DNA of 64,000 bases from assembly GCA_000697665.1 (NCBI GenBank), contig KL197746.1:16702-80701 (forward strand), read 5' to 3'. The position numbers and the translations under genes are program-made. The stretch is from Jaapia argillacea MUCL 33604 (lineage: Eukaryota; Basidiomycota; Agaricomycetes; Jaapiales; Jaapiaceae). Within the stretch, counting starts at the first letter, position 1. The number at the start of each line of letters is the position of its first letter. The notes beneath the pieces were generated by a model. That model was not told where the DNA came from. It saw only the letters and a list, made by a program, of their open reading frames with translations, and did not search any database. Shown in pieces: positions 1-12,054 of the stretch.

Positions 1-312
1 GTTCAATTTTTTCGGTAGAACTCTCAATTACATGCATGTAGTCCCATTTCTGCACTGTGGGCCCTTAGCTATAGAGTCCTGTTGCGCTACAGGCCAGGGA
101 GTATGGTGATTCCAGCACTGTGATGGTAAATCACATCCGTGACATTTGTGATATCTGTGACATGATCTGCTGGGGTCGAGGACATAGTGCTGCACAGCAA
201 CCACAAGACCCCTGAGGTTCATTTTTTTTCGGTAGATACACCAACATATGCCTATATATCCTATATCTCGCTTCCTAGAGCTTAGCTATAGAATTTAAAT
301 GAGCTACAGGCC
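1..312. repeat. Diverged direct duplication, period about 216 bp
   Basis: Two blocks recur in the same order with the same offset. A T-tract followed by TTCGGTAGA occurs near 5-18 and again near 221-235. CTTAGCTATAGA followed by GCTACAGGCC occurs at 65-96 and again at 281-312. Both pairs are offset by 216 bp while the sequence between them has drifted, so this looks like an old tandem duplication. The element may begin left of the window. No coding function is evident. Confidence 0.5.
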
Positions 313-894
313 CCAAGCCGGCCACCTACTGCCAAAGGTGGCGTGGGAACTTCGCCACTCATCCGCGCGAGCACACTACAAGGCGCAAATCTGCGGGCTC
401 GCAAGTCTGACCTCTGGGCGCGCGCTGCACGACGGTGTGCATTGCTGGCTTGTTTATTATTTCTTATTTTCTGCGGTCCTAAACCTCAAGGACCCGCGCG
501 CGCGCGGTTTCGATTTTTTTTCTGCGCGCACAATCATTCATATTACACTAAAACTGCGGCACACAAATAATAAAAGTGCATATGGAACGCCATACAACCT
601 TCCTGGCTTTCGCTCGTCTTGGTGCCGTCCACTCCGCCGCTCTCGTTCGTTTATGCAGATTGTATGCGAGAATGCAAGTTCCAAGGCCCTGATTACCTTC
701 GATGAGGGTCGGTGACGTGGATAAGACTACTGAGATGAAGATAATCGCTGATGCGCTGTTGAAATAATGATCTGAATTCGAGCACGGCGGCTGCCGGTCA
801 TACAGAGGACCGGCAAATAAAACTGTTTGGACGAAGGATGGGATTGCTGGAAGAAGGAACGAAGAACTGGTGGAATTCAAGATCCCCAACTACA
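313..894. other. Non-coding stretch without a recognised gene
   Basis: Short open frames here show no domain, no plausible intron structure and no family resemblance. The part near 480-530 has alternating GCGC runs and T tracts typical of spacer DNA. The stretch ends where the acetyl-CoA synthetase relic begins. Confidence 0.5.
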
Positions 895-2090
895 GCCCAC
901 CTGAGGCCACGTCTTCCACAGATCCATCGTTTATTCTCTACGCGAGTGGTCTTCGTAGATTCGCAAAATCTAATCACCCCATTTCTCGTAGACTTGGGGA
1001 TCTACTGGCTTGGAACCCATCGGTGCCTTCCACAACACTGGTGGATACTCGCTTTGCGTGACTATGATGGCCAAGTACGTTTTCGACGCTCACCTCGAGG
1101 ACACGTTTGCTCGAATGGCGGAGATAGGTGGATTACAGGCCACACGTTGGTCCTTCCATGATCCTCGTAACTTTACTGTTCCCTGACCGATCCAGTTATA
1201 TAGTCTCTGGATATCTTGCAACGGCGTTACCATCCCCGTCTTCGAGCCCACACCCATCTACCCCACTCTATTTCGTCACTGGGGAACAGCATATACTTAC
1301 CCTTTTCCCCTCTCTTACCCACTTCATTCGTATTGGTGAACATCGCCTTCGACAGCATGATCTCACACCGTTGTGTTGGGGAGTGTCGCTGAACCTATCA
1401 ACTTCGAGGCTTGGTATTGACATTACGATAACGTCGGAAGTAGGCAATGCACCATCGTCGATACCTTCTGGTACGTTGTCTTCCTTTTCTTTTCGAGTTG
1501 CAAGAGACTAATTCTATCTGGCAGACACAACAGAGACTGGATCCATAGTCATAACACAGTTACCGAGATCAAACCCGGCTCTGCCACCTTAGCCTTCTTT
1601 GGGGTCGAGCCGGTCATCCTCAACCACACAACTGGGAAGGTGCTGGAGGGCGACAATGTTGAAGGTGTGCTTGTGCTTGTGACCCCCTGGCCTTCATTTG
1701 CCAGGACCGCCTACAACGACCACAGCTGGCACCTCAATCCTTCCAGGAGGGTGAGTATACAACGTTATCGATCATTTATGTGGAGGAATCTGACCTCGGT
1801 CGATTATCTAGCCTTCCCCGGCGTATTTTACACTGCTGAGAGTACCGCTCGTGATGAGCATGTCTACATCCGGGTCAAGGGTCGCGTTAACGATGTCATT
1901 GACGTTACCACCCATCAATGCTCAGCTCTCGACTGCTGGGATCGATCATCATACACACGGGCGTCGCAGACTGCCGGTCAGTCTAATTCTGTTGTCTTGT
2001 CTTTATCGCCACCTGATCACCGAATTTTGACAGGTGTCACCACTCCGGATTATCTGGCTCGCCAAGACATGCCTTCGTTACGCTGAAGGC
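895..2090 (+). pseudogene. Decayed acetyl-CoA synthetase gene fragment (AMP-binding family)
   Basis: Translated pieces follow the acetyl-CoA synthetase order in several frames: DPSFILYASG then GSTG (AMP-binding P-loop, split by a probable intron near 950-1000), a block near 1020-1070 equivalent to the family's HTTGGY...KYVFD, NGVTIPVFEPTPIYP (1225-1270), RIGEHRLRQHDL (1330-1370), GSVAEPIN and IVDTFW (1380-1480), then KPGSATLAFFGVEPVIL (1572-1625), VLVLVTPWPSFARTAY (1665-1715) and GRVNDVIDV (1880-1910). The frame changes several times and at least one in-frame stop lies near 1184, so no intact protein is made. The N-terminal third and extreme C-terminus are missing. Introns appear retained (near 1751-1811 and 1976-2032), so this is a genomic duplicate, not a retrocopy. 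A functional copy is expected elsewhere in the genome. Confidence 0.75.
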
Positions 2091-2733
2091 GTACGCCATG
2101 TTCCGACGTTGTTTTACTGAGCTGTTACTGATTTTTGAATACAACTTTAACAGTGAGGAGTCGTGTCCCACCCTCTAAGTCGAAAAGTTAAATGTCCCTT
2201 CGTTTCGCCAAAGAAGGTCCACCCCATCAGCGATTTCCATCGACGTGGATCTAGGGCGGTGGTTGTACAAGATCTTCACTGTGTTATGGAAGACGAATGC
2301 TTGATCGGACACATCAGTCTGGGAAGAATCATGTTCGGATTGAAGTCTATGAAAGGGGTAGCTGAGTTTCGGCGACAGTACGACGCAATCACAACTCCCA
2401 CATACACGTATTGGGGGCGGGGGGGTCAACAAGTTCTGCGCCGGCTGGAGGGTCTCCAATAACAGCTCGCGGATCGATGATCTGTTCCATAGCTCTCGAG
2501 CGAGGACAGTTGGATGAATGCCCGAGGTCATGCAAACTTGGAGGTGGAGATACATAGTCCATCAATTTTTTATGCGCACTTATCCCGTTTCAGAGCCAGG
2601 CACATTCGAGCAGCGAAAGCGCTGGCAGCACAGCTTCAGTGGCTCATCGCCCAAGTCGGACTACACAGCTCATGTGCTGCACCATATCGCCCAAGCACTG
2701 GCAGACTTCTGCATCTCAACTCTCCCCACCACC
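2091..2733. other. Spacer between the ACS relic and family X copy 1
   Basis: A 99-codon frame (2163-2462) and a longer antisense frame (2175-2555) occur here, but neither shows a domain, a repeat or an intron pattern. The frame of family X exon 1 stays open upstream to about 2518. The start was placed at 2734 because the two paralogues begin with the same MPS/MAS-type N-terminus there. The stretch presumably holds the promoter of copy 1; no TATA box is obvious. Confidence 0.45.
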
Positions 2734-5262
2734 ATGCCGTCCCAAGAACCCCAGACTCTGTTGGCATTCGACAACGAGGACATTCCCGATATAATGCGCC
2801 GACTCGGCCCCACCTACACCGTTGACGCCGACAACAGCAGCTTTGTGTCTGACCAGTCTGGGCCGGGGCGCACCTTGGACAAGATGATATCGTTGATGGG
2901 GCACCGTTTAGAGGTTGCTATGAGCAGCGTCTTTGAGCGGCTGGGACTTGGACCCAACGCAGCCATGAATCGTTGTCTCGCGGTCGCTGCCCGTCACGGT
3001 CGTCGAGGTGTTTGGCTTTCACTGCATCATCCGGATGCTCACCGTCCAATTCACTCGAGCCAGTTCCTTCGACGTCCTCCACCTCTACGACAACTTCTGG
3101 ATAATGCATTGGGGCTCTATCTTCCGACGGAAGCAACTGAACTTGTTCACAATCGAACATTCGACAACACCTGTCGAAGTTTAATATCGCATCTCAAGTA
3201 TGTCCTTCTCCCATGAATCGCATGTTTAATTAGCAGTTAATAGCAACCAGGTCCGACATATTCGAGAACCAGTTGCTAGCCCTCTACTACGTTACTGCTT
3301 TAGCCTGTTGCCATCCAGATATCCTCAATCACTTGGTCCAGTTGGGTGCCCCAGAAGCTGTCCGTGCTACATATTCGCTACGCTCATTCGCTTTCAAAGG
3401 CCATCGGGATCAGCCACTGCTGCTTGCATCATCCAGGCGAGCATTGGTGATGTTCTCAGACTCGAGAGCCCTTACTCTAATGAAGGAGTTTGATGCCGCT
3501 TTTCGGGTGTTCGAACAAGATCCTCTTCGGGCTAGTTATAGCGGTGGGCTCATGTCAAACCTCGTGGCCTTCTCTATGTAAGTATCAAACATTGCTGTAT
3601 CCGGAAAGTTAGCTAAGTGTTCCTTAATGCTCCATCCAGCAACCCAGAAACCCAACTGTTCGTCGCTCGCCATTTGAAAGTACATGCAGATCGCGTGCTA
3701 ATGCTCAAGAACGGTGACTACCTCCAAGGCAAATTATCGTTTACCCTTCTAGCCCGCTGGACGACACTTGCTCTCTCACCGGATCCCTTGTGCTCTGCCA
3801 TTTTTCAGACCCTAATCACCTCATTGGTGGATTATTCCGATCGTGATTTTACCAATGACACCGTATTAGCTATCTTTGCATGTCTGTTACAATCCACAAC
3901 TCGAGACGGAAATTGTGAGCTTTATCCTGCATATCTGGATTCTTACTACCCTAAAATATGCCCCACAACCAGTCCCATTTGTTAATGATATACTCCGACG
4001 TGTTATGTCTATGCTAGTCCGTCGAGACAGTCGGTACCTAGCGAAGCGTCCGATAAGCAGGGCTACTCTCGCACCTCTAAAGCAGATACTGGCCAATTCA
4101 GCCCACTTCGATCCTACATCTATCGATGCCGAAGCAATTTCTATCTTGCGCGATATTGTCTCGCCGTCACAACAAATCTGGCGTGCATTTTGCTGTCACT
4201 GGTATTTCCCCGGTACTGAGCACCGGCTCTCCATGTCGATTTCTATTCGATCCATTTCATCTCCAACACGAACGCAACTGTGTCGCCGGCTCCTGGCCCT
4301 CGTCCGCTGGCAAGTCCCTCTTCCTAATCCGAACATGTAATATTGCAGCTTTTTGACAATCTCAATTAGTGGTGAATGTCCTCCCAGTGATGTTCTTCGA
4401 ATTGCAAGACATGATATCGAATGTCTCCAAACGATAACTCATCTTCTTGAAGTTTCCACGCCCACTTTCGTCAAAGAAGCAGATATCAGTGACGCTCTTC
4501 GTGAGATGTTGTCCTCACAGGCTGCTCCTCTTTCGCACTCCCTCTTCGAAGCCAGAAATCTCTACCCATGGTGTACTGGTATACTTCGGGCATCCAGAGC
4601 AGGTATCCAGAAAAAATCACCACACTTTTTGGTAAATCATAGTCGCATACTCATTTTAAATTCTATTAACGTAAACAAACCTAGGTTGCGGGGAGTCACT
4701 ACGGTTATTCACCTGAGTGGCGGTCAAATTTGGAGTCAAGAGGGCTGTATTTGTCTCCGGAGTTACTCCTCGGTCATACAAGTTCTCTACATTGGACTCC
4801 TGTCTCGGAATTTATTGCACAGGGGGGACACCAAAAGCCGGTGAAAGTCGCGTCAGAGGGTGGCTGTGGTGGAAATACATTCATTGCTGGTGCTTTGGAG
4901 TCATGCCTCCATATTCTCCCCATGATCTGCATATTCACAATAGCAGATGATCTTGTCGTCCCAAAGGAATATCAATTCCTCCAGAGGGAACGCCTGCATA
5001 TATTGACTGGTTGCAGCATCAACAGTCGGCAGCCAGAGGCATATTGGTATCATCCGTGAGCACTCATCTTTGGCAGGGAGATTCTGCATTGGAACTTATA
5101 CGGATTGGTTGTGGATGATTGCTTCCTAGTGGGCAACACAGGTTGACCAATGCTTTCACCATGGAGGAGTGTGAAGCTCCCGAATCGATACGGACACCAG
5201 AGATTTCCTGCACCGAAACTCAGAAGTGCAGGAGTTGGTGGAATCGGCCTGGGACCAAGTAG
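2734..5262 (+). CDS. Family X protein, copy 1 (unknown function, 722 aa)
   Basis: No known family is recognised. Exons are 2734-3197, 3251-3577, 3640-3914, 3973-4309, 4370-4631, 4685-5055 and 5130-5262; all phases fit and no stop interrupts the frame. The model is strongly supported by two further copies (53411-56090, 57571-60025) with the same six intron positions and phases. Intron 4 (4310-4369) appears to use a GC donor (GCAAGT) where both paralogues have GTGAGT. The first ~480 residues look helical and ARM-like, for example LLALYYVTALACCHPDILNH and ILNHLVQLGAPEA. The C-terminal part carries LLLGHTSSLHWTP and a final exon NAFTMEECEAPE. Its extreme tail differs from the paralogues: CPVWECG is replaced by CTETQKC, though WW is kept. 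No signal peptide or membrane span is seen. Role unknown. Confidence 0.8.
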
Positions 5263-5764
5263 ATGTTGTAACGTTTCTTTGATATGGTCCTGGAGTACAA
5301 CACTTGAACGTTGATGGAGTAATGCAAGTTGGATTTGACGGGGGAGTTGTGGTCATCGCAGTTCGGGTTCAGAACATCCAAGCTCGATCTCCCCAGCCTA
5401 GGTGAATACTGACCAATCACGATTCACAAGTCCTCGAAGAGTTTCGTTGCCTCTGTTTCAGACACCCTGAACGTGAACAGATCCGTGTCATTAGCCGCCC
5501 CAAGATGCTGTACGAATTGTCGAATACGACACATTCAGGTCTCTGATCAGTGGTGGGAGTGGTTCACGCCAGCGGTAGTAAGTTATCGTTCGGTCTTGTT
5601 TTCACTCTTACCTGGGAAACCCTTCCTAAAGTCTCGGTTTCACGCCTCTCAAAAGCTCGAAGGTCCCCATGAAACACTCTGATTCACTGTGACGGACTCG
5701 ACGAATGAGAGGTGGAAAAACGCAGAGATTTTTGTCCACTTGGGCACAGAGAAGACAAGCCCCA
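5263..5764. other. 3' flank of family X copy 1
   Basis: No gene is supported. Around 5300-5400 the sequence (TTGAACGTTGATGG, then TTCAGAACATCCAAGCTCGA) resembles the downstream flanks of copies 2 and 3 (near 56140-56215 and 60095-60185), so the duplication that made the family included 3' non-coding DNA. The BTB gene on the other strand ends at 5765. Confidence 0.5.
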
Positions 5765-7977
5765 CTATGCGGATAGGTTAAGGCGAAGACCGAACCGATC
5801 CCAAACTATTTTTTTCTCTCCATTCCAGCGCTTCACGAGCTCAAGAGTGCAGGCATCGCAATACCTATCCGTCTCCCTAGTCCAGGTGCCTTTCGCCGCA
5901 TCAATAAGTTCTTGAAATCCAGTGATGGGGTCGTAAAGATGGTCCGAGAATATCGGCGTCCCGTGAACCATGCGAGACCAATGTGTGTCTCGCTGGTTTT
6001 CATTTCCGGAGAGGCATCGATGGAGAGGGCCGGGAGAAGAGGAAGACGCAGTAACCGAAGAGGATGAAGGCACTGACGAGGACTGGAGGGGACAGATCAT
6101 GGTCGGTGCTCTGCTAGTGGTGGCTACCCAAAAGCGCGCCAGATCTTCCCTGGCTTCGATCAACCCCAACAGATCTGCTGGGCTCAGAGCCACTCTGTCG
6201 ATCGGTCCAACAAGCGCCGAAGTCCTCATCTTTCCCTTGCCTTTCCCAGAGCTTTTCTCCGTTGCCCGAGGAGAAATTGACAATGATTTGTCAATGAGGT
6301 CGCTCTGACCCATCCCACTGACCCGCACCAGTTCATAGAAGGCTCTCTTCATGCAGATTGATATCTTTTCTTCCTCGTCTTCAGTAAGAACGGCGCTCCC
6401 GAGAACCTCTCTTCCCAAGAGAATGATATGGGTCGAATCAGAGGGTCTGATCTCTGAAGCTCGTGTGACTTCAGGTACGAAGATGGAATTGATTTGTGTA
6501 AGGGCGAAGGTGCGGTATTTCGGGAAGGAAAGGTGGACTGCTGCGCGAAAAATCGCAATAACATCGGCACAACGGGGTGGGCTTTGGATGTACGTGCTAG
6601 AAGAGCAGCAATAGATAGACTAGATTAGATTAGGATAGTAGAAATGAGCTGAGCACGCACATAGCATCCCTCATAGCGATCAGCAACTTCTCAAAGTCGT
6701 CTGCACGAAGCGCCTTAGGAAGGACTTTGTGAACCCGACACCTTTCTAACATTTCGACACCCTCTGCCTCCCCGACGCCATCGTCTGCGCCTCCTTCGCC
6801 GTCTTCACCATCATCTGTCTCGCCATGATACTCCGTGGCTTTACGCTTCCCCTTTCCTTCGAATATCTCAGCAAAGTAAGCCGATTCAGATATGAGGACA
6901 GCGCAGTGAAGGCGGAATAATGTGTTTTCCACTTGGATGATGACGGACCCATCGAGATACCAGAATTCAGAGGAACGACGACGAGGGGGGGAGAGCGAAG
7001 AACGGCCAGCAGCTAGTTTGGCCCTCTTCGAATTAGGGACCTTCGGATCAAATGCGAGGGATGAACGCCTTCTTTTCCGGGCAGTTAGGGTGGGTGATAC
7101 ACGATTTGCTGTAGTTCGGGAACCACTGGGCTGCGATGAATCCAGATCGTCACACGATGTGGAGTCGTCCGAGATAGAAATGGGGCTCTGGGGCCTCCTA
7201 CCGGATTGCTTTCCAGGCGATACAGTTTGGTAAATGGAAATGGATTGAGATTCGTATTTGGGTTTGACACCCTTGGACGTGACGGACTTCTTCGATGGTG
7301 ATTGCAACAGTCGAGGTTTCGGTCGAGGCCGCGAAGAGGAAGATGTCCCCTCATATGGTGTTCTGAATTGAGACTGGGAGCTGGGGGGCTGGGTGGACAT
7401 TAACAGGTCACGAATATCAGCGAGTTCGGGGGATGACGATCGAGCATTGCCGGACGAAGAAGGTGCATCGAATGCATCTTCATCAGCCTCCGGGTTTCGG
7501 TTCAGTTTCCACCCCTGTTCCGAAGACCCTGCTTGTGACGGCGGCTCGGTCGGTAAGGCTAGAGGAGTGGCCAAAGGAGATAGCTGCGGGAAAGGTGCTG
7601 CCCGATGAGGGGCGGAACCACTTGTGGGCGATGTACTAGGGTGTCGCGGAGGTTCTGCGCTCGCTGGGGGATTTTCATGAGCCGCAGTAGGTATGCGTAA
7701 CTTGGGGGCTGGCGCTGTGCCACGGTCATGACCACATCAACTTCTCCCATAGACTGGAAGACATACCCTTCTGCGGAGAATGATTCGCATTTTCGATATC
7801 TCCAGCTGGGGATATTCTGGGTCCTCCAAGCGATCGATTTTGGTCGGAACCTGAGGCCGCACTCGGAGGAGACGATACCACGTCTGAAACATGTGCACGA
7901 TCTTGGGACGAGGATGTTCGACTGGCACTCACACCCATCTTTTTCAACGAGCTGGGTGACGATTCGGCGCCAGGCAT
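5765..7977 (-). CDS. BTB/POZ domain protein with disordered N-terminus (696 aa)
   Basis: Three exons on the minus strand: 7977-7767, 7708-6661 and 6596-5765; phases match. The first ~310 residues are low-complexity Ser/Pro-rich, with a basic patch (RKRRRSS). A BTB core follows from about residue 319: FWYLDGSVIIQVENTLFRLH, then SESAYFAEIFEG, an acidic insert, and DDFEKLLIAM. The helical part after the BTB has FRAAVHLSFPKYR and AFYELVRVSG. The C-terminal region has conserved Cys (MICPL, YCDAC) and ITGFQELIDAAKG. BTB proteins of this fungal type are thought to be protein-interaction adaptors; no substrate can be inferred. The downstream neighbour at 8519-11321 is a paralogue sharing the BTB-internal intron (same phase, same 64-nt length). 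The start ATG is provisional because the N-terminus is not conserved; an upstream exon is possible. Confidence 0.75.
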
Positions 7978-8518
7978 ACTAGCTAACAATGCATCTGAAC
8001 ATTCCACCGCCGTTCAATGTCGACTTGAAGGTTAAGTACTCACTTGATAGCTGACAATCTCCCAGTTGACGACTAATCCCAACAGATCCGCGTCAACACC
8101 TATAATCCCAATAATACCTGGCAATGAGCAAACCCACCTTCGTAACACTTCCGACAATGCAATATGCTTTTCCTCCAGATACGACGGGGACAGCCCAAGC
8201 AAGCGAAGTGTAGTCCGGAGTCTTGTTTTCCGACGCGATTTCCTGATCGCACTATGCATTCGCAGGAGCAGCGGTCAATCTGGCATGATGGGAGAACTGG
8301 TGGCCGGGATGGTTCAAATAGAGCTTGGTTGAGGGCGCAAAACGCGTCGGTGGCTGGAATTACTTTGACGCGTCGAGACTTCTCGGTGCCATTTGGAATG
8401 GGCACCGGGACACGAACTTCTGTCTGGCGAGACAAAGCAGTTGGGACTAAGATAAATGCATCTACCGTAAGGAAGAAATAGTAGCACTAGGAATAAAATC
8501 AAAGTAACTAGGTATTCA
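7978..8518. other. Spacer between the two BTB genes
   Basis: This holds the 5' flank of the shorter BTB gene and the 3' flank of the longer one. Several overlapping frames of 75-111 codons occur on both strands but none continues the Ser-rich N-terminus or resembles a domain. I see no supported gene. Confidence 0.5.
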
Positions 8519-11321
8519 TTATAATGGTCCCCACTGCAGTAACCAGAACTCAAGTTCATCCCACAACCTCTCCCTCCGATCTGTCCAAGTCTCAATCCTC
8601 GTCCGCACACACTCATAACAATACCCCTCCTTCTCCCACTCCCCCGCAGCATCAATCAAAGCCTGTAACCCACATATAGGATCATAGATATACTTTTGGA
8701 ATATCCCAGAAGTATGAACCGAACCAATCCAATGCATCATCTTCTCATTGGCAGGTAAACACCTTTTCGGGGTCGGCAAGGTTGAAGCTGATGCTTCCGG
8801 GTTGGGAGGGTTGGGAGCAGGCGGAGCGGCATCCAAAGGACAAGTGAAGTTGGGAGACGTAGAAGCAACAAGCAACCACACTTGCGTCAACTTTGCGCGG
8901 ATCGTCGTCTGCAGTTTGAAATCTTCCGGCGCTAAAGAAACCTCATGGAACTCTCCACTCCCCATTCCCTCCATCTCAAACGACTCATTAATATCCCTCT
9001 CCCTCTCTTTCCCCTTCCCATTCTTGACGAGCCCAGTATCCGGATCAACATCCACCAGTCCATCACAAACGCCAAGCTCCGAAACCCTCGCCAATTCATA
9101 AAATGCTCGTTTCAAAATCCCTTTAACAACCTTATCATCCTGGCATGGATCACAGAACACGCGCGCAGACCGGTATAATCGACAGCATATAACTGCTTGT
9201 CGTGCCCACGTCGGGTGAATGCCCATGCGTAGCTCAGTCATAGCATGTAACTCCGACGGGAGGAAACTGGAGAGACGAAATATCGCATAAGAGGTGTATT
9301 TCTCAAAATCGAGGTGCGTCGCGGCTCGGAGGATCGACAAGAGGACGAAAAATTTTGGGGGTCTCGTCACGTACGTACTGAGATTCCAAACAACAAAGAC
9401 ATCAACGAGGAGGCCACGATCGAAAAGCGAAAAAAGCTTACATAGCCTCATCCATAGCAGAAAGTAACACCTCAAAATCATTCACGCTCAACCCCTCCAC
9501 ATCAACTTCATAAACAGCACACCCATCAATCTTTGTCAGATCGTCCATCTCATCCTCACCACCACTGCCGACTCTGCTCTCCCCACGCCCTTCAAATAAC
9601 TTCTTAAAATACTCAGATTCATAAACCAACCTCGACCGATGAACCTTGAACAAAGTATCCTGAACCCGCACGACGACCGACCCGTCCAAATGCCAAAACT
9701 TCTCCGACCGACGAGGAGTCATTCTCGAACTTGAATTCGATAGGCGTGACTTTTTGTTCGGAGGAAGACCAAAGGAGTTTGTAGAAGCAGGTGGTATCGA
9801 TCGTTTGCGTTTCGGTTTCGGCTGAGATGTAGTAGATGGAGGTCGGCGTGAATCGGTGGAAACAGGTGGAGGGGGCCTGCCCCTCGTCTGTGCTCGTTCT
9901 CTACCATTCTGACTGCTTATCGGGGGTATCGCTGTGGGAGTCGTCGAGACTTTTTTCTTCGGAGGAGACTTTAGTATTACCAATCTAGATAAACAAATGG
10001 GTTTCGTCAGCTGATGTTCATCTCTCGCAACTCCGAAGGAAAAGACGAACCGTGCAGATGCAAGCGGTATATCGGCCTCTGATTCCGACTCTCTCGCGGG
10101 ATTAGGGACAATCGGTATTTGGGACGGGGCTTTGTCCAAAGACGGACGAGGTTGAGATGAAGTGGGAGGAGCAGGGGTCCCTCTCAATAAATCTCCCAAC
10201 TCTGGTAGCACTGGTGAAGGCGAACGAGACATATATATGTCTGAAAGGGAGGAACGTCGGTATATGCCCTGTTGAGAATCGGGTATCGAAGGCTGATCAT
10301 CATTTTGAGACGGTACCGATGACGCTGGCACCGCAGGTGCAGCTCCGGTCGCTGAATCTGTGGGAGGTACTGCAGGAGTATTTGCCGAAGACTCCGTGTT
10401 TGGAGAATCTGACGCTGCAGGTACAGGAGGGGCACTCGATGGCGAAGAAGTGTTAGCCATAGTCGACGAAGAGGCTCCTGACGGTCCAGCATCGGGACTA
10501 TTGTTCGAAAGTGCCAAAGATTCTCGTATCGCTCGTTGTAACTCCTGATCTTCAAAAAACGACTCATGTAACGCTCTCTGCAACTCTGGATCCTCCTCCT
10601 CCAACCCATCACGCCGTGCAGTCGACCACGCAGATGAGGCAGGGTTCGTAGCCGAGATTCCGGAAGGACCTGCAGCAGATGGATCTGAGGTCGTCTCGTT
10701 CCCGGGCGCGATAAGCGCGAGGACCTGATCGGTAGGCATTTTGGCTATATCAGCTGCAGTGAGTATCGATTCGGAGGTCGACGACGTTGTGACTGGTTGT
10801 GCTGGAGCTACACTAGTTGCTGGAGGTGCATTGCGAGGAGCTCTGGATTGCGAAGCTTGTGGTGGAGGTGGCGGCGCATTTTGGGAGGTAGTGGACGCAG
10901 GTTTTGGTTGGGAAGATCCAGATGCGACAGATGACTGAGGCTTCTTCGGCACGGTCGCCTTCTCCCGCTTCACCACGACTGTAGATGGTGTCGCGAGTTG
11001 CGCGTCAGAGGTTCGGGCGTTCGTCGTAGTGGCTTGTGCCGCTGTAGAAGATGCTGAGGCTGGTGGTCGCGTCGCAGCAGCGGACGGCGTAGCCGGACGG
11101 TTGCTGAGAGGAGAGGCTGCAGTAGACTGCGAAGCCACAACTGAGGCTCTAGCCTTCCGCTTTCCTGTAGAAGGAGGACCGCGTAAAGCGATGGCTCTGA
11201 AGAAGTCACTGTGCGCACCTGAGTCAGCAGGCTGAGACTGGCTTGTAGACCGTCCGTTTGTATTACGCGACGAGGTTGAAGGGGCGGATGATGGCGTCGA
11301 AGAGGCTGCGTTCTGCGACAT
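8519..11321 (-). CDS. BTB/POZ domain protein with two ubiquitin-interacting motifs (890 aa)
   Basis: Exons 11321-10051, 9984-9442 and 9377-8519 on the minus strand. The first intron (9985-10050, 66 nt) keeps the frame, so it was accepted on its splice sites and a CTGAC branch site rather than on need; retention would add 22 residues. Residues 1-510 are disordered and Ser/Pro/Ala-rich. Within them, residues ~241-272 hold two adjacent UIM-like helices, EEEDPELQRALHESF and DQELQRAIRESLA, with the acidic lead-in and the Ala-x3-Ser core of the motif. The BTB domain starts near 520 (FWHLDGSVVVRVQDTLFKVH, SEYFKKLFEG, DFEVLLSAMDEA), followed by helices (ILRAATHLDFEKYTSYAIFR) and the same Cys-bearing C-terminal region as its neighbour (FTCPL, YCYEC, ICGLQALIDAAG). 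It is a paralogue of the gene at 5765-7977, which lacks the UIMs. A role linking ubiquitin recognition to BTB adaptors is inferred. Confidence 0.78.
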
Positions 11322-12054
11322 CGCACCACCTCTTGGAGTACTACTACTAGTGGCAGGGATATTTTCTGGGATGCAAGGTCAAGATCATCTGTGGTGGACG
11401 GCATTTCGTAGTCGACCCACCGGGAGTTCTGCCCAGGTCACTCTGAGACGCAGACCTCAGCAGACTCGACCTCGTTTTCCTAGCGTCCATCACCTACTCT
11501 TCGAGTCACGATAGGTGCTGTAGGACAAAGGGGACGGAAACGACCAGACGAGGAAAGATAGCGACGGTGACAGCAAGTTACAAATTGATAGTCAGGTTGC
11601 AAAACCTACTCAGACGCACGGAATTGACATTCCATTGTTAGCCGCGAGCAAAACGATCCGAATGCAGCAGTTCTCATCAATTCTGAGGTCGCTTCACCTG
11701 GAGAGGACTCCGACGACACCGCTAACGGTCGGGTATCAATACCTGCCGTGTGTATATTTTTTATCGACCTGACTATCGATCTGTAACTTGCTGGAAGAGA
11801 AAGAAGCTTCGCGGCAATCATTCACGTTTATTAGAGTTTGAGCAATTACCCCACGTGGTCGAGGATCTTCAAGCGCTTCTCCCGCAACGTATCTCGCCCT
11901 GCCAGTGGAACTCCAGTGGACCGTAGTTTCTGGCGACCAAGAACCCGCTCCGTCCCCTCATACCAAACCAACCCATTTCTCTACCATTACCCCCTTCTCC
12001 TCCCCCCTCCGATTCCTCCATCATTGACTCGACCTGACAATGCCGTAACCCCAT
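11322..12054. other. Upstream region of the UIM-BTB gene
   Basis: No protein gene is supported. Open frames shorter than 145 codons are low-complexity shadows or random. The region should contain the promoter of the minus-strand BTB gene and, at its right end, upstream sequence of the tRNA. Confidence 0.5.

Noticed and set aside
28-222. A Cys/His-rich minus-strand frame resembling a small zinc finger.
   Set aside because: Cys and His spacing fits no finger type and the sequence overlaps the 216-bp-period repeat.
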